Positions 24,899 through 31,814 of a stretch of 35,265 nucleotides of DNA are shown here, in pieces. The notes under the pieces were generated by a model. It worked only from the letters and a program-made list of their open reading frames with translations, was not told the DNA's origin and searched no databases. Made by a program: the position numbers and the translations under genes. Source of the stretch: Methanosarcinales archaeon Methan_01 (GTDB lineage Archaea; Halobacteriota; Methanosarcinia; Methanotrichales; Methanotrichaceae); assembly GCA_001602645.1 (NCBI GenBank), contig LUYE01000035.1, positions 1 to 35,265 on the forward strand. The letters run 5' to 3'. Numbering within the stretch: position 1 is the stretch's first letter; every line of letters starts with the position of its first letter.

Positions 24899-25100
24899 AT
24901 GTACATGGACCTGAAGTCTTTATTGGAGGGTCTTTTGGGCCGGACTGCGGACCCGGTCGCCAGGAGTTCGATCCGTCCGAGGCTGAAGGAGCAGATCGAG
25001 AGCGAGGCCCAATATCTTCAGGGACTACAAGCTATATATTGAGGAGATGAGGCCCACCTGCAGTAAGCTTTTGCGGCATGCAGAGAGGCTCGAATTTTAA
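24899..25100 (+). pseudogene. Small helical protein gene broken by a frameshift (tentative)
   Basis: From ATG 24899 a charged helical frame runs (MDLKSLLEGLLGR, then RLKEQIESEAQYLQ) to TGA 25040-25042. Shifting frame near 25020 continues naturally with RDYKLYIEEMRPTCSKLLRHAERLEF to TAA 25098-25100. The joined product would be about 66 residues, all helix, resembling small coiled-coil proteins. I do not recognise the family. It could be chance, but both halves have similar charge pattern and codon choice. Confidence 0.35.
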
Positions 25101-25168
25101 ATATGATGTATGCATGGCACTATGTCATGACAAAGAGTTCGGAATTCTAATCAGCTGTAACAACAGCA

Positions 25169-25558
25169 ATGGAGAGGTACGCCCGAGCATATTCCGCAAA
25201 AGATTTGGATGGGATTTTGTCAATAGTTGATGAATACTTCTTTGGATATGGTTCTGGCCCCGACGAGGAAGTGTACGGCAAAGAGCAGCTACGCGCCCAG
25301 GTAGAAAGGGACTTAACCCAGTGCGATCGGGTCTCCATGGCCATCGGGCCTGGCCACATATCCGGAAAGGGAGATGTGGCCTGGTATGCCGGGAAGTGCG
25401 CCATCGAGGCCACCGTCGACGGCCAGGATGTGAGGATGGATGCGAGGATTACAGCCGTTTTGAAGAGGGATGGGGACCGGTGGCTCTTCGCCATGATCCA
25501 CTTCGCCATGCCCTTTGGGGCGCAGGAGGCGGGTCAGTCCTGGCCGGAAGCTGAATGA
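25169..25558 (+). CDS. SnoaL/NTF2-like protein, N-terminus interrupted
   Basis: A 129-residue protein of the NTF2-like superfamily (SnoaL-like, DUF4440-type). It has the typical first helix YARAYSAKDLDGILSIVDEYFFGYGSG and four following strands (VAWYAGKCAIEATVDG, RMDARITAVLKRDGDRWLFAMIHFAMPF). The fold gives a small cone-shaped pocket; members are enzymes or binding proteins, and no catalytic residues identify this one. In the same frame, ATG 25127 precedes it by 14 codons (MTKSSEF), but a TAA at 25148-25150 cuts that extension. The following S-A-V-T-T-A then leads into M-E-R-Y. A full-length ancestor probably began at 25127, so this may be an N-terminally reset or broken gene. Confidence 0.7.
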   Translation: MERYARAYSAKDLDGILSIVDEYFFGYGSGPDEEVYGKEQLRAQVERDLTQCDRVSMAIGPGHISGKGDVAWYAGKCAIEATVDGQDVRMDARITAVLKRDGDRWLFAMIHFAMPFGAQEAGQSWPEAE

Positions 25559-25628
25559 GCATCTTACACTACATACCTCCAAGAAAAGATTTTCAGCGAC
25601 CGTCATTTTCATTCCTTTAGCGTCGGGA

Positions 25629-26002
25629 CCTGCTCGTTCAGGATTCGCTCTTTCGGGAAGGGACGGAGGGCGGCGCGGGGCGATGGGTGGCCGCCTCTCG
25701 GCCGATCTCCCCCCGGAAGCCCTCGATCCTCCTGCTCCGAGAGGTCCATCTGGCTCATCCGACCCGATGGCTCCGCCAGGATCTCTCCGTCGCCCTCGCG
25801 GATCATCTCGCCCCGGAGGATCGACCCGAGGAAGGGCGGACCTCAAAACGACTGTTTCTCAAGAGGGCGGCGAGGACCTCTTCCCGCCGCGCCCCTTTCG
25901 GGGATGGCGCCATTTCGGCGGGTCGGCGCGTTGCGGCTGGTGGCCGAAGGGCGCGGGCGACCGGGCGGCGCTGGGGTGGGGGATGCTTCCGGAGGCGGCA
26001 GT
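25629..26002 (+). repeat. GC-rich repeat element, copy 1
   Basis: First of four direct copies of a family found nowhere else in the window. The best conserved blocks are TCCGTCGCCCTCGCGG followed by CGGAGGATCG, then GGCGAGGACCTCTT with GGGGATGGCGC, ending in GGGCGGCGCTGGGGT. The core runs 25724-25980. It lies between the SnoaL-like gene and hicB. No conserved protein frame spans the copies, because indels of one or two bases separate them. Confidence 0.8.
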
Positions 26003-26082
26003 AGGGAGGAGCATCTTGAGGCCGGAGGAGGAACTCTCCTCCCCAAGCGTTAAATCCCTTTAGAGTCAAAACTACTGATAGC

Positions 26083-26337
26083 ATGTTCTCGGAGTATGTG
26101 GAGACGGCGCTCGCCAGAGCCGAATACAAGGTTATCGTGGACGACGAGCCCTACTTCGCCTCGGTCCCCGAGCTGCCCGGCGTCTGGGCATCGGGCAGGA
26201 CGGTCGAGGAGTGCAGAAAGGAGCTGATCGAGGTCATCGAGGAGTGGATCGTGGCAAGGCTCCAGAGAGGCCTTCCGATCCCGCCGATGGGCGAGCACAA
26301 GATCGGCGTCGCCGATGGATGGGTCTCTGTTGTCTAA
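26083..26337 (+). CDS. hicB: HicB-family antitoxin
   Basis: An 84-residue protein with the HicB fold: YKVIVDDEPYFASVPELPGVWASGRTVEECRKELIEVIEEWIV is the family pattern of a partial RNase-H-like domain followed by a helix. No DNA-binding helix-turn-helix or ribbon-helix-helix follows, so it is the short form. HicB binds and neutralises HicA and often represses the operon. A TATA-like GTTAAATCC at about 26048-26056 predicts a start close to the ATG, so the transcript may be leaderless. The hicA gene follows at once. The order hicB-hicA is one of the two usual orders. It lies between repeat copies 1 and 2. Confidence 0.85.
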   Translation: MFSEYVETALARAEYKVIVDDEPYFASVPELPGVWASGRTVEECRKELIEVIEEWIVARLQRGLPIPPMGEHKIGVADGWVSVV

Positions 26338-26548
26338 GCTCGTGCCGGTCTCTTACAGGGAGCTCGTGAGAAAGCTCAAAAAGCTGGGTTTTGAAGGCCC
26401 CCATTCCGGCGGAAAGCATCCGTACATGGTCAGGGGAGATCTGGTCCTGATAATTCCAAACCCTCACAAGGCGACGATAGGAGTCGGATTATTGACCGAG
26501 ATCTTGAAAAGGGGCGAGATCGATCGAGTGGAGTGGCTTTCGGCTTGA
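26315..26548 (+). CDS. hicA: HicA-family mRNA interferase toxin
   Basis: A 77-residue double-stranded-RNA-binding-like toxin. The core VSYRELVRKLKKLGFEG, then a glycine-rich turn and KHPYMVRGDLVLIIPNPHKATIGVGLLTEILKRGEI, follows the HicA pattern. The catalytic histidine is in GGKHPYM (family GSH). Known HicA proteins cleave mRNA at ribosomes. ATG 26315 overlaps hicB by 23 bases. GTG 26342, four bases after the hicB stop, fits the family start (VPVSYREL) better, so the first nine residues are uncertain. Confidence 0.85.
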   Translation: MDGSLLSKLVPVSYRELVRKLKKLGFEGPHSGGKHPYMVRGDLVLIIPNPHKATIGVGLLTEILKRGEIDRVEWLSA

Positions 26549-26633
26549 AGGGAAAGAAACGCATCGTCAGAATCCTCTTCGGGATTGATTGAGAAAGAAT
26601 TGATCAATCCTGATCTTTCCTCATGGTATCGGT

Positions 26634-27023
26634 ACCTGCTCTTATCCGATTCTCTCTTTCAGCTGGGGATGGCGGGAGACTTGGGCGAGGGGGCGTCCGC
26701 CTCCCCGCCCGGCGCCCGAAAGCCCGCGATCCTCCTGCTCCGGGAGGTCCATCGGGCTCATATCCGACCCGAAAGCTCCGCCAGGATCTCTCCGTCGCCT
26801 TCGCGGATCACCTCGCCTCGGAGGATCGGCCCGAAGGAGGGCGGCCTGCGAAGACGCCGGCCTCTCGAAGGAGCGGCGGGGACCTCTTTCCCCAACGCGG
26901 AGCCGTCGGGGATGGCGCGTATCGGAGGAGGGCGCTGTGAGGGCCGGGAGGCAGGGACAGGGGTGCGGGCACAGGGCGCTCGGGCGGCGCTGGGGTGGTG
27001 CGACTGCTTCTGGAGGCGGCGTT
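26634..27023 (+). repeat. GC-rich repeat element, copy 2
   Basis: Core 26727-27000. Closest to copy 1, sharing even the left flank (CCTGCTC, GATTC, CTCTTTC) and the right flank GCTTCYGGAGGCGGC. It lies between hicA of the first pair and hicA of the second, opposite pair. Confidence 0.8.
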
Positions 27024-27100
27024 GTTAATGGGGACGAAATCGGTTCCTGGCAACGTCCTCGGGAGCTTTTAAAATACGTGGATGAAGACCAAAAACCTGT

Positions 27101-27331
27101 TTACTGGTGCCTTTCGAACTCTTCGGGCTCGATCTTCGCCAGCTTCAATACGCTTCTTAGGGTTCCAAGCTTCAGCTCCCGATGCATCGGAACGACGGTT
27201 CCCACCTTTCCTTCGGGCGTCATCTTCGAGAGCCTCACGTGGCTCCCGGATCGGCCGGATATCGAAAAGCCGAACTCATTGCAAAGGATCTTGACCACTT
27301 TTTGGCCTGAGACGGGCTTAAGTCCCGGCAA
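27101..27331 (-). CDS. hicA: HicA-family mRNA interferase toxin, second pair
   Basis: A 76-residue protein of classic HicA type: LKPVSGQKVVKILCNEFGFSI, then SGRSGSHVRLSKM with the catalytic histidine, VVPMHRELKLGTLRSVLKLAKIEPEEF. It is a closer match to the well-studied HicA toxins than the protein at 26315, so the two pairs are not recent duplicates. It overlaps hicB by 14 bases. It faces the first pair convergently, with repeat copy 2 in between. Confidence 0.92.
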   Translation of the reverse strand: MPGLKPVSGQKVVKILCNEFGFSISGRSGSHVRLSKMTPEGKVGTVVPMHRELKLGTLRSVLKLAKIEPEEFERHQ

Positions 27332-27530
27332 CCTTCGCCACCTCGAAGGTGGTCACAAAGGACCTCTCGGACCTCTCGAGGGGGAACTCCTCGAGGTAGA
27401 GCTCCGTCGCATCTTTCAGGTTTTGCACCGCCTCCTCTATCGTCTCCCCCTGGCTTGCGGTGCCGACCTCGGGGCATTCGGCGACGTAAACGTCCTCTTC
27501 TCTATGGACAACGGCGGTTAGGGTGACCAT
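27318..27530 (-). CDS. hicB: HicB-family antitoxin, second pair
   Basis: A 70-residue short HicB: TAVVHREEDVYVAECPEVGTASQGETIEEAVQNLKDATELYLEEF is the family core. No DNA-binding extension is present. It is first in its two-gene operon and overlaps hicA, which fits coupled synthesis of antitoxin then toxin. AGGAGG lies about 11 bases before the ATG, next to a GGCGATCGCC palindrome at 27531-27540. Confidence 0.9.
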   Translation of the reverse strand: MVTLTAVVHREEDVYVAECPEVGTASQGETIEEAVQNLKDATELYLEEFPLERSERSFVTTFEVAKVAGT

Positions 27531-27609
27531 GGGCGATCGCCTCCTATCCGAGATTGGACCCCTTTCGATAAGTAGTCTTTTGTCATTCAGCCTTCTTCTT
27601 GGAGGAGGC

Positions 27610-27975
27610 GGGAAGGAGGCGGTTCCTGCGGTCAGGGAGAGATGGGCGAGGGGCGTTCGCCTCCCGCTCGATCGCCTCCGAAAGCCCGCGATTCGTCAAG
27701 CCCGAGAGGTCCATGGGGCTATTTCGACCCGCAAGCTCCACTAGGACTATCCGTCGCCCTCGCGGGTCATATCGCCCCGGAGGATCGGCCCGAATGAGGC
27801 GGCCGGGAAGACGCTCGTTTCAGCGCAGGGCGGCGAGGCCCTCTTCTCACCCGCGCTCCTTTAGGGGATGGCGCCAATTTTTCCAGAAGTGCTGTCCCGG
27901 ACCGGTGGCGATGGGCGCGGTCACTGGGCGGAGCCGGATGGGGGGGCGGCCAGATGCGTTGGGTTGGGGCTAAAG
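27610..27975 (+). repeat. GC-rich repeat element, copy 3
   Basis: Core 27689-27947. It shares GCCCGCGATTCGTCA with copy 4 and the central TCCGTCGCCCTCGCGG and CGGAGGATCGGCCCGAA blocks with all. The reading frame differs from copies 1, 2 and 4 by small indels. It lies between hicB of the second pair and the BECR-like/DUF2283 pair. Confidence 0.78.
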
Positions 27976-28046
27976 TTGCAAGATGCGGGGAGGGATCGAT
28001 TCGAAGAGCTTTTGCGTTCCCTGAATCTGTGATCGTATGCAGATTC

Positions 28047-28054
28047 TTTTATAA
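28047..28054 (+). promoter_or_regulatory. TATA box for the BECR-like/DUF2283 pair
   Basis: TTTTATAA in an AT-rich strip. It predicts a start at about 28078, inside the inverted repeat that follows. Confidence 0.55.
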
Positions 28055-28063
28055 GGATTGGAC

Positions 28064-28083
28064 CACTATCATCTGATGTAGTG
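28064..28083. promoter_or_regulatory. Imperfect palindrome over the predicted start site
   Basis: CACTA-T-CATC, one base, GATG-TAGTG. The position at the start site suits autorepression, as in many toxin-antitoxin operons. Inference from position only. Confidence 0.4.
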
Positions 28084-28135
28084 ATGATATGCCGTAAATA
28101 TTCTCAACAGAACTGTAGTTATCGGGGGCGCTTGA

Positions 28136-28447
28136 ATGGAGACGGTCAGATCGAAGAACGACGTGCAGATCCGGCTGCCGGATGAAAGATGGCTGCACAT
28201 AATAGAATCTCACACCGAGATGGCGGGCCTCTATTCCGACGTCCTAGAGACCGTAGAGGACCCTGATGCGATCTATGAAGCCGAGTCCGGGGAGCTTCTG
28301 GCGACAAAAGAGGTGCAAAGCGATAAATATCTGGTCGTGGTTTATAAAGAGGTAAGCCGAGAGGATGGCTTCGTAATCACGGCGTTTCTCACGAGAAGGT
28401 CGAAGCAGCTTGAAAGGAGGTCGAAGATATGGGCGCGGCAGAGGTAG
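28136..28447 (+). CDS. BECR-fold nuclease-like (DUF4258/PBECR2-like) protein, possible toxin
   Basis: A 103-residue protein: IRLPDERWLHIIESHTEM, then VLETVEDPDAIYEAESGELLATKEV and KYLVVVYKEVSREDGFVITAFLTRR. This is the pattern of small phage/plasmid-type BECR (barnase-EndoU-ColicinE5-RelE-like) proteins, with a conserved H after the ERW helix, a YLVVVY strand and the T-A-F-L-T-R-R end. I believe the family is an RNase fold, but the catalytic set is only inferred. It is followed, with an overlap of 19 bases, by a DUF2283 protein, an arrangement seen often in bacteria and archaea. Confidence 0.65.
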   Translation: METVRSKNDVQIRLPDERWLHIIESHTEMAGLYSDVLETVEDPDAIYEAESGELLATKEVQSDKYLVVVYKEVSREDGFVITAFLTRRSKQLERRSKIWARQR

Positions 28448-28677
28448 AGAAGGTATCGGCGCTGGTCCCCCACCTGCTCACCATCCCCCATAAGAAGATC
28501 TGGGTCGATTACGACGAGGAGGCGGACGTGCTCTATGTGAACTTCAAGAGGCCGAGCCGTGCCGACGACTCCGAGCTGACCGACGACGACGTCATCATCC
28601 GGCGCCAGAAGGGCGAGGTGGTGGGGATGACCTTCCTCAACGTTGCCAAGCGGTTCGGGACGAAGAGCCGGGCCTGA
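28429..28677 (+). CDS. DUF2283 family protein, possible antitoxin
   Basis: An 82-residue protein. IWVDYDEEADVLYVNFKRPSRADDSELTDDDVIIRRQKGEVVGMTFLNVAKRF is the DUF2283 signature (YDxEADxLYI, a central acidic turn, and a G-x-V-V-G-h-T strand). DUF2283 proteins are short and frequently encoded next to BECR or RelE-like genes, suggesting an antitoxin role, but this is not proven. The first 22 residues (to PHKK) look like a linker or alternative start. An overlapped start suggests translational coupling with the preceding gene. Confidence 0.8.
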   Translation: MGAAEVEKVSALVPHLLTIPHKKIWVDYDEEADVLYVNFKRPSRADDSELTDDDVIIRRQKGEVVGMTFLNVAKRFGTKSRA

Positions 28678-28689
28678 TACCAAAGTCGA

Positions 28690-29032
28690 TTATGGCGGCG
28701 GCCGGCGCGGGGCGAGGGGCGGCCGCTCTCCCTGCCGATCGCCCGAAAGCCCGCGATTCGTCAGGCCCGGAAGGTCCAACATGCTCTTTCGACCCGAAAG
28801 CCCCGCCAGGATCTCCGTCGCCCTCGCGGGTCATCTCGCCCCGGACGATCGGACCGAAGGAGGGCGGCCGGGAAGACGCCGGTCTCTCGAAGGGGCGGCG
28901 AGGACCTCTTCCCCATCCGCGATGCTTTCGGGGTGGCGCGAGTTTTTGCGGAGGCGCTGTCACGGTCCGGAGGCCTGGGGCGCAGGCGACTGGGCGGCGC
29001 CTGATGGAGGGGAGCTGCTCCTGGAGCCGGTG
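28690..29032 (+). repeat. GC-rich repeat element, copy 4
   Basis: Core 28754-29011. It has all four conserved blocks; here the central block reads GGATCTCCGTCGCC, two bases shorter than copies 1 and 2, which breaks any shared frame. It lies between the DUF2283 gene and the hsdM remnant. Confidence 0.8.
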
Positions 29033-29055
29033 TGGTCGGGTGAGGGGGGCCGGAT

Positions 29056-29520
29056 CTATCCGACGGCAGGCCCCTCTTTCTCTTCGAGCTCCTCGGTGAT
29101 GCTCAAAAACTGCTCCAGCGCCGACTGGAGGTTCTCGACGATCTCCAGGGCCAGGACCTCGGGCTCGGGGAGGTTCTCAGAGTCTTCGAGGCTATCGTCT
29201 TTCAGCCAGAAGATGTCCAGGTTCGCCTTGTCCCGCTGCATAAGCTCGTCGTAAGAGAAGGACCTGAACCGCTCCGTCTCCTTCCTCTCGTGCCGGTTCT
29301 CGGGGTTGTAGCAATCGACGAACTCCCGGAGGTCCTCAGGCCTGAGGGGATTGGTCTTGAGGGTGAAGTGCCTGTTCGTCCGCAGGTCGTAGATCCAGAG
29401 CCTCTCGGTCCAGGGGGTCTTGCTCGCCTCTTTTCGGTCGAAGAAGAGGACGTTGGCTTTGACGCCCTGGGCGTAAAAGTCGCCGGTGGGAAGCCTGAGG
29501 AGGGTGTGGACGTCCACCTG
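29056..29520 (-). pseudogene. C-terminal fragment of a type I restriction methyltransferase (HsdM)
   Basis: The frame encodes the last 150 or so residues of an N-6 adenine methylase subunit. VHTLLRLPTGDFYAQGVKANVLFFDRK is the conserved segment just before the helical C-terminus, and WIYDLRTNRHFTLKTNPL, FVDCYNP, FRSFSYDELMQRDKANLDIFWL continue it. The SAM-binding and NPPF motifs, which should be upstream on this strand, are missing. Beyond 29520 the frame changes to unrelated sequence. It cannot methylate DNA and is a relic of a restriction system at this site. Confidence 0.88.
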
Positions 29521-29674
29521 GGGATGGCGTCGTTTTTGGTGGAGGGCGTTTTGCACTCGGTGGGTAAGAGGCGCCCGGCTGGCGCCGGGAGATGGGGCAC
29601 CACAAGACATTTTTTTGGGAAAATCTCTATTTTATACAGTTCAACGAAATCGTGGGCCACAAAAGCCCTTTATC

Positions 29675-29785
29675 ATGAGAAGACCTGAGACCCTCAAGTC
29701 ATTGGAAACCCACAAAGATGAGCTGGTCGAGATGGGGGTAAAGAACCTGGTCATCTTGAGATCTGCGGCCAGGGATGAGGACTGA
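29675..29785 (+). pseudogene. Truncated nucleotidyltransferase start (MNT-like)
   Basis: A 36-codon frame: LKSLETHKDELVEMGVKNLVILRSAARDED then stop. It resembles the first helix and strand of minimal nucleotidyltransferases, in which L-x-x-F-G-S-x-A-R-G-E is expected; here the glycine-serine is R-S and the frame ends right after. It lies at the edge of the AT-rich island. A chance match is possible. Confidence 0.35.
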
Positions 29786-29843
29786 CCAGACAGCGATTTT
29801 GATATACTGGAAAATTTTTATATAAGATTCTTTAATAGTTGTC

Positions 29844-31298
29844 TTAAAAGTCAAACAACGATTTCCCTCCAACGTTCTTCGGTATCGTTTCAACATCTTT
29901 CTTCGATATCGATTCAACATCTTTAGAATATTTAGATTTATATGACTTATATATCTGCCGAACATATTTTTTATCAACAACTTCAAAACGTGAATTAGTA
30001 CTCATCGAGCTAGCTATTTTGCGGATATTTTCAACCACCATTGGCGCCGTGTCAAAAGGATTCCAGTAGAGAACTAACGCGTGGTCATTTGATAATAATG
30101 TTGTACATTGGCGATGTAAAACGTCTCCTTCTCCTCTTTGTTTTGTTATTGGTTCTGCTTTAATCACGAAATAAATTCCACGTTCAAGGGCATAAATAAC
30201 AACATCCGCAACTTCAAAAGGACCATGTGTCCACGGGTCCCTTCCGGTAATTTTTGATAAAATTCGAATCCAACATTCGCCTTGGGGTTCGGTCATACAT
30301 AGTCTACAAGTCTCCCTACTTGGCGCAGTGGTACATTTTTCTTTGATTGATTCAACTTCACTTTGTAATTCCTGCAGTTCGTCGTACTCATTCAGAAATC
30401 GAAAAATATCTTTTAATTTAAAAAATATGGATGGGGTGAGATTTCGTACGATTTCATATCGAATTGCTTCTTTTTTATCGACATCACTTAGATAATATGC
30501 GGCTTCAAGAATAATTGGTGTATTATTCCAGTCAAGTTGACGTACCTTATATAAATTATTAAATAAATATTCTTTAAAAGTTTTAAGGTTCTCCGTGTTC
30601 GAAGTCTTAAAATACCAATCTAGACGAGTAGATAATCTTGCCCAAACAAGGATTTGTCGCCTCGGTGTATCATTAACTATAACAGATTCCATATTCGAAA
30701 GTAAGGCGTTAGTTAGTTTATTTTTAAGGTGATCACAATCTGTGAGCATTTTTACCACATTCAAGTACGCGGTGATCTGGTGAAGTGTTAATTTATTGAA
30801 ATCAACAGATTCATCTATCCAGCGTAATAGTGGATCTTTGAAATCCGAAAATTCATCCGGTAAACATGCAACTGCAGAACAAAGCATGAAATCGTGACCG
30901 GATTCTCCGGGAGATTTTATAGCATCTCTCAAACCTATTTTGGCGTATTTCAACATCTTATTTTTTGCGGATTCGTTATAAGGATACCCAACTAAGTTCA
31001 CAATTTCAAAGATATTTGACCATTCGAGAGAGTTGATCCATCCTTTTTCAAGGTCGATTGGACTTCTATAACCATAATAATCATTGGATGGATCCCTAAG
31101 AAAAATATTTGCATATCTGTCTTGATATTCTTTCCAAATAATGTCATCATCATCTTCAGAGAATCTCCTAAAAAGATGATACGAATAAAGGAAGAATTGT
31201 TTTGTTTTCCACCTAGGTTCCTTAAGATTGAAAAGATAATCTAAATATTTTTCATTGTGGTGTCTAAGCCATTCCTTAACCAGATCATTTATCTGCAT
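29844..31298 (-). CDS. Uncharacterised 484-residue protein with a cysteine cluster, candidate effector
   Basis: I do not recognise this protein. Residues 1-310 are mostly helical, rich in aromatic and charged residues, resembling alpha-solenoid regions. A compact cysteine group C322-X8-C331-X2-C334-X7-C342 could bind zinc. A short alpha/beta region follows (residues 355-430), with FEVADVVIYALERGIYFVIKAE and HALVLYWNPFD. It has the D-then-K shape of nuclease folds (D365, K380), but the expected acid before the K is absent, so a nuclease is only a guess. The tail has an eight-residue tandem repeat (KDVESISK, KDVETIPK). GGGAGGGA lies three bases before the ATG, and the gene overlaps the nucleotidyltransferase stop by ten bases. 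Base composition is far more AT-rich than the surroundings, indicating transfer. Confidence 0.8.
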   Translation of the reverse strand: MQINDLVKEWLRHHNEKYLDYLFNLKEPRWKTKQFFLYSYHLFRRFSEDDDDIIWKEYQDRYANIFLRDPSNDYYGYRSPIDLEKGWINSLEWSNIFEIVNLVGYPYNESAKNKMLKYAKIGLRDAIKSPGESGHDFMLCSAVACLPDEFSDFKDPLLRWIDESVDFNKLTLHQITAYLNVVKMLTDCDHLKNKLTNALLSNMESVIVNDTPRRQILVWARLSTRLDWYFKTSNTENLKTFKEYLFNNLYKVRQLDWNNTPIILEAAYYLSDVDKKEAIRYEIVRNLTPSIFFKLKDIFRFLNEYDELQELQSEVESIKEKCTTAPSRETCRLCMTEPQGECWIRILSKITGRDPWTHGPFEVADVVIYALERGIYFVIKAEPITKQRGEGDVLHRQCTTLLSNDHALVLYWNPFDTAPMVVENIRKIASSMSTNSRFEVVDKKYVRQIYKSYKSKYSKDVESISKKDVETIPKNVGGKSLFDF

Positions 31299-31717
31299 CG
31301 ATCCCTCCCAGGGTACAGTATCGTAAAGCCTTGAGTAATTGATTGTCCAAGCGATGTTTTGTTATACACGTGGTTAAGAACGTCATATGGTGATGCTAAA
31401 GATATGTCAAATTTTATCGTAGGCGATAATTTTTGAAATCTATATAAAACTTCTTTGTATAAATGGCGCATCGACCAAAAGGATATCTTAGATGAAGCAA
31501 TTATCAGATCAAAATCTGGATCTCCCTCTGGAGAATAACGAACCTTAGTTACATAAGATCCGTGAATTAGTATTATTTGTGGTGAAATAAATCTAGATAC
31601 GTCAATTAGATCTCTTATTGAAATTTCGCACGGAACCATATTATTATCAAATATGTAGAATGATTTAGATGACTTAAGTATGGTTAGTATATCTGGTATC
31701 GTTATTATTTCATTCAT
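31289..31717 (-). CDS. Minimal nucleotidyltransferase, coupled to the unknown 484-residue protein
   Basis: A 142-residue protein. The nucleotidyltransferase motif is complete: ILIHGSYV with G53-S54, then D68-F69-D70 in GDPDFDLII, and a third acid at D104 in IKFDIS. It therefore probably transfers AMP or another nucleotide. The 30 residues before the core and the C-terminal helices do not match any subfamily I can name with certainty. In MNT-HEPN systems a similar protein is the antitoxin that modifies its toxin. Here the partner has no clear HEPN motif, so the pair would be a new combination. AT-rich like its partner; composition changes abruptly at its start codon. Confidence 0.8.
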   Translation of the reverse strand: MNEIITIPDILTILKSSKSFYIFDNNMVPCEISIRDLIDVSRFISPQIILIHGSYVTKVRYSPEGDPDFDLIIASSKISFWSMRHLYKEVLYRFQKLSPTIKFDISLASPYDVLNHVYNKTSLGQSITQGFTILYPGRDRCR

Positions 31718-31745
31718 AAGACATCGGAAACCTTCGCCCCCCGGC

Positions 31746-31775
31746 AGGGCGGACGCGCGCCTTGGCGCCCGCCCT
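31746..31775. other. GC-rich hairpin between ilvC and the AT-rich island
   Basis: Arms AGGGCGGACG and CGCCCGCCCT pair at nine of ten positions around a ten-base loop. It lies about 40 bases after the ilvC stop on the minus strand. No T-run follows, so termination is possible but not shown. Confidence 0.4.
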
Positions 31776-31814
31776 CCCGATGGGCTCAGTCATCCCTCCT
31801 TTAAGAGATGATCT

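Noticed and set aside
23779-24906. Minus-strand open frame of 375 codons
   Set aside because: Antisense to the PyrK/NfnA-type gene, which has complete cofactor motifs. The reverse product is proline- and leucine-rich with no family pattern.
25515-26063. Open frames inside the GC-rich repeat copies as a repeated protein gene
   Set aside because: The conserved blocks fall in different frames in different copies because of one- and two-base indels, so a protein is not what is conserved.
30236-30253. R-X4-H (RDPWTH) in the unknown effector as a HEPN RNase motif
   Set aside because: HEPN motifs lie in a helix. Here P and W break any helix, and the surrounding region looks like strands.
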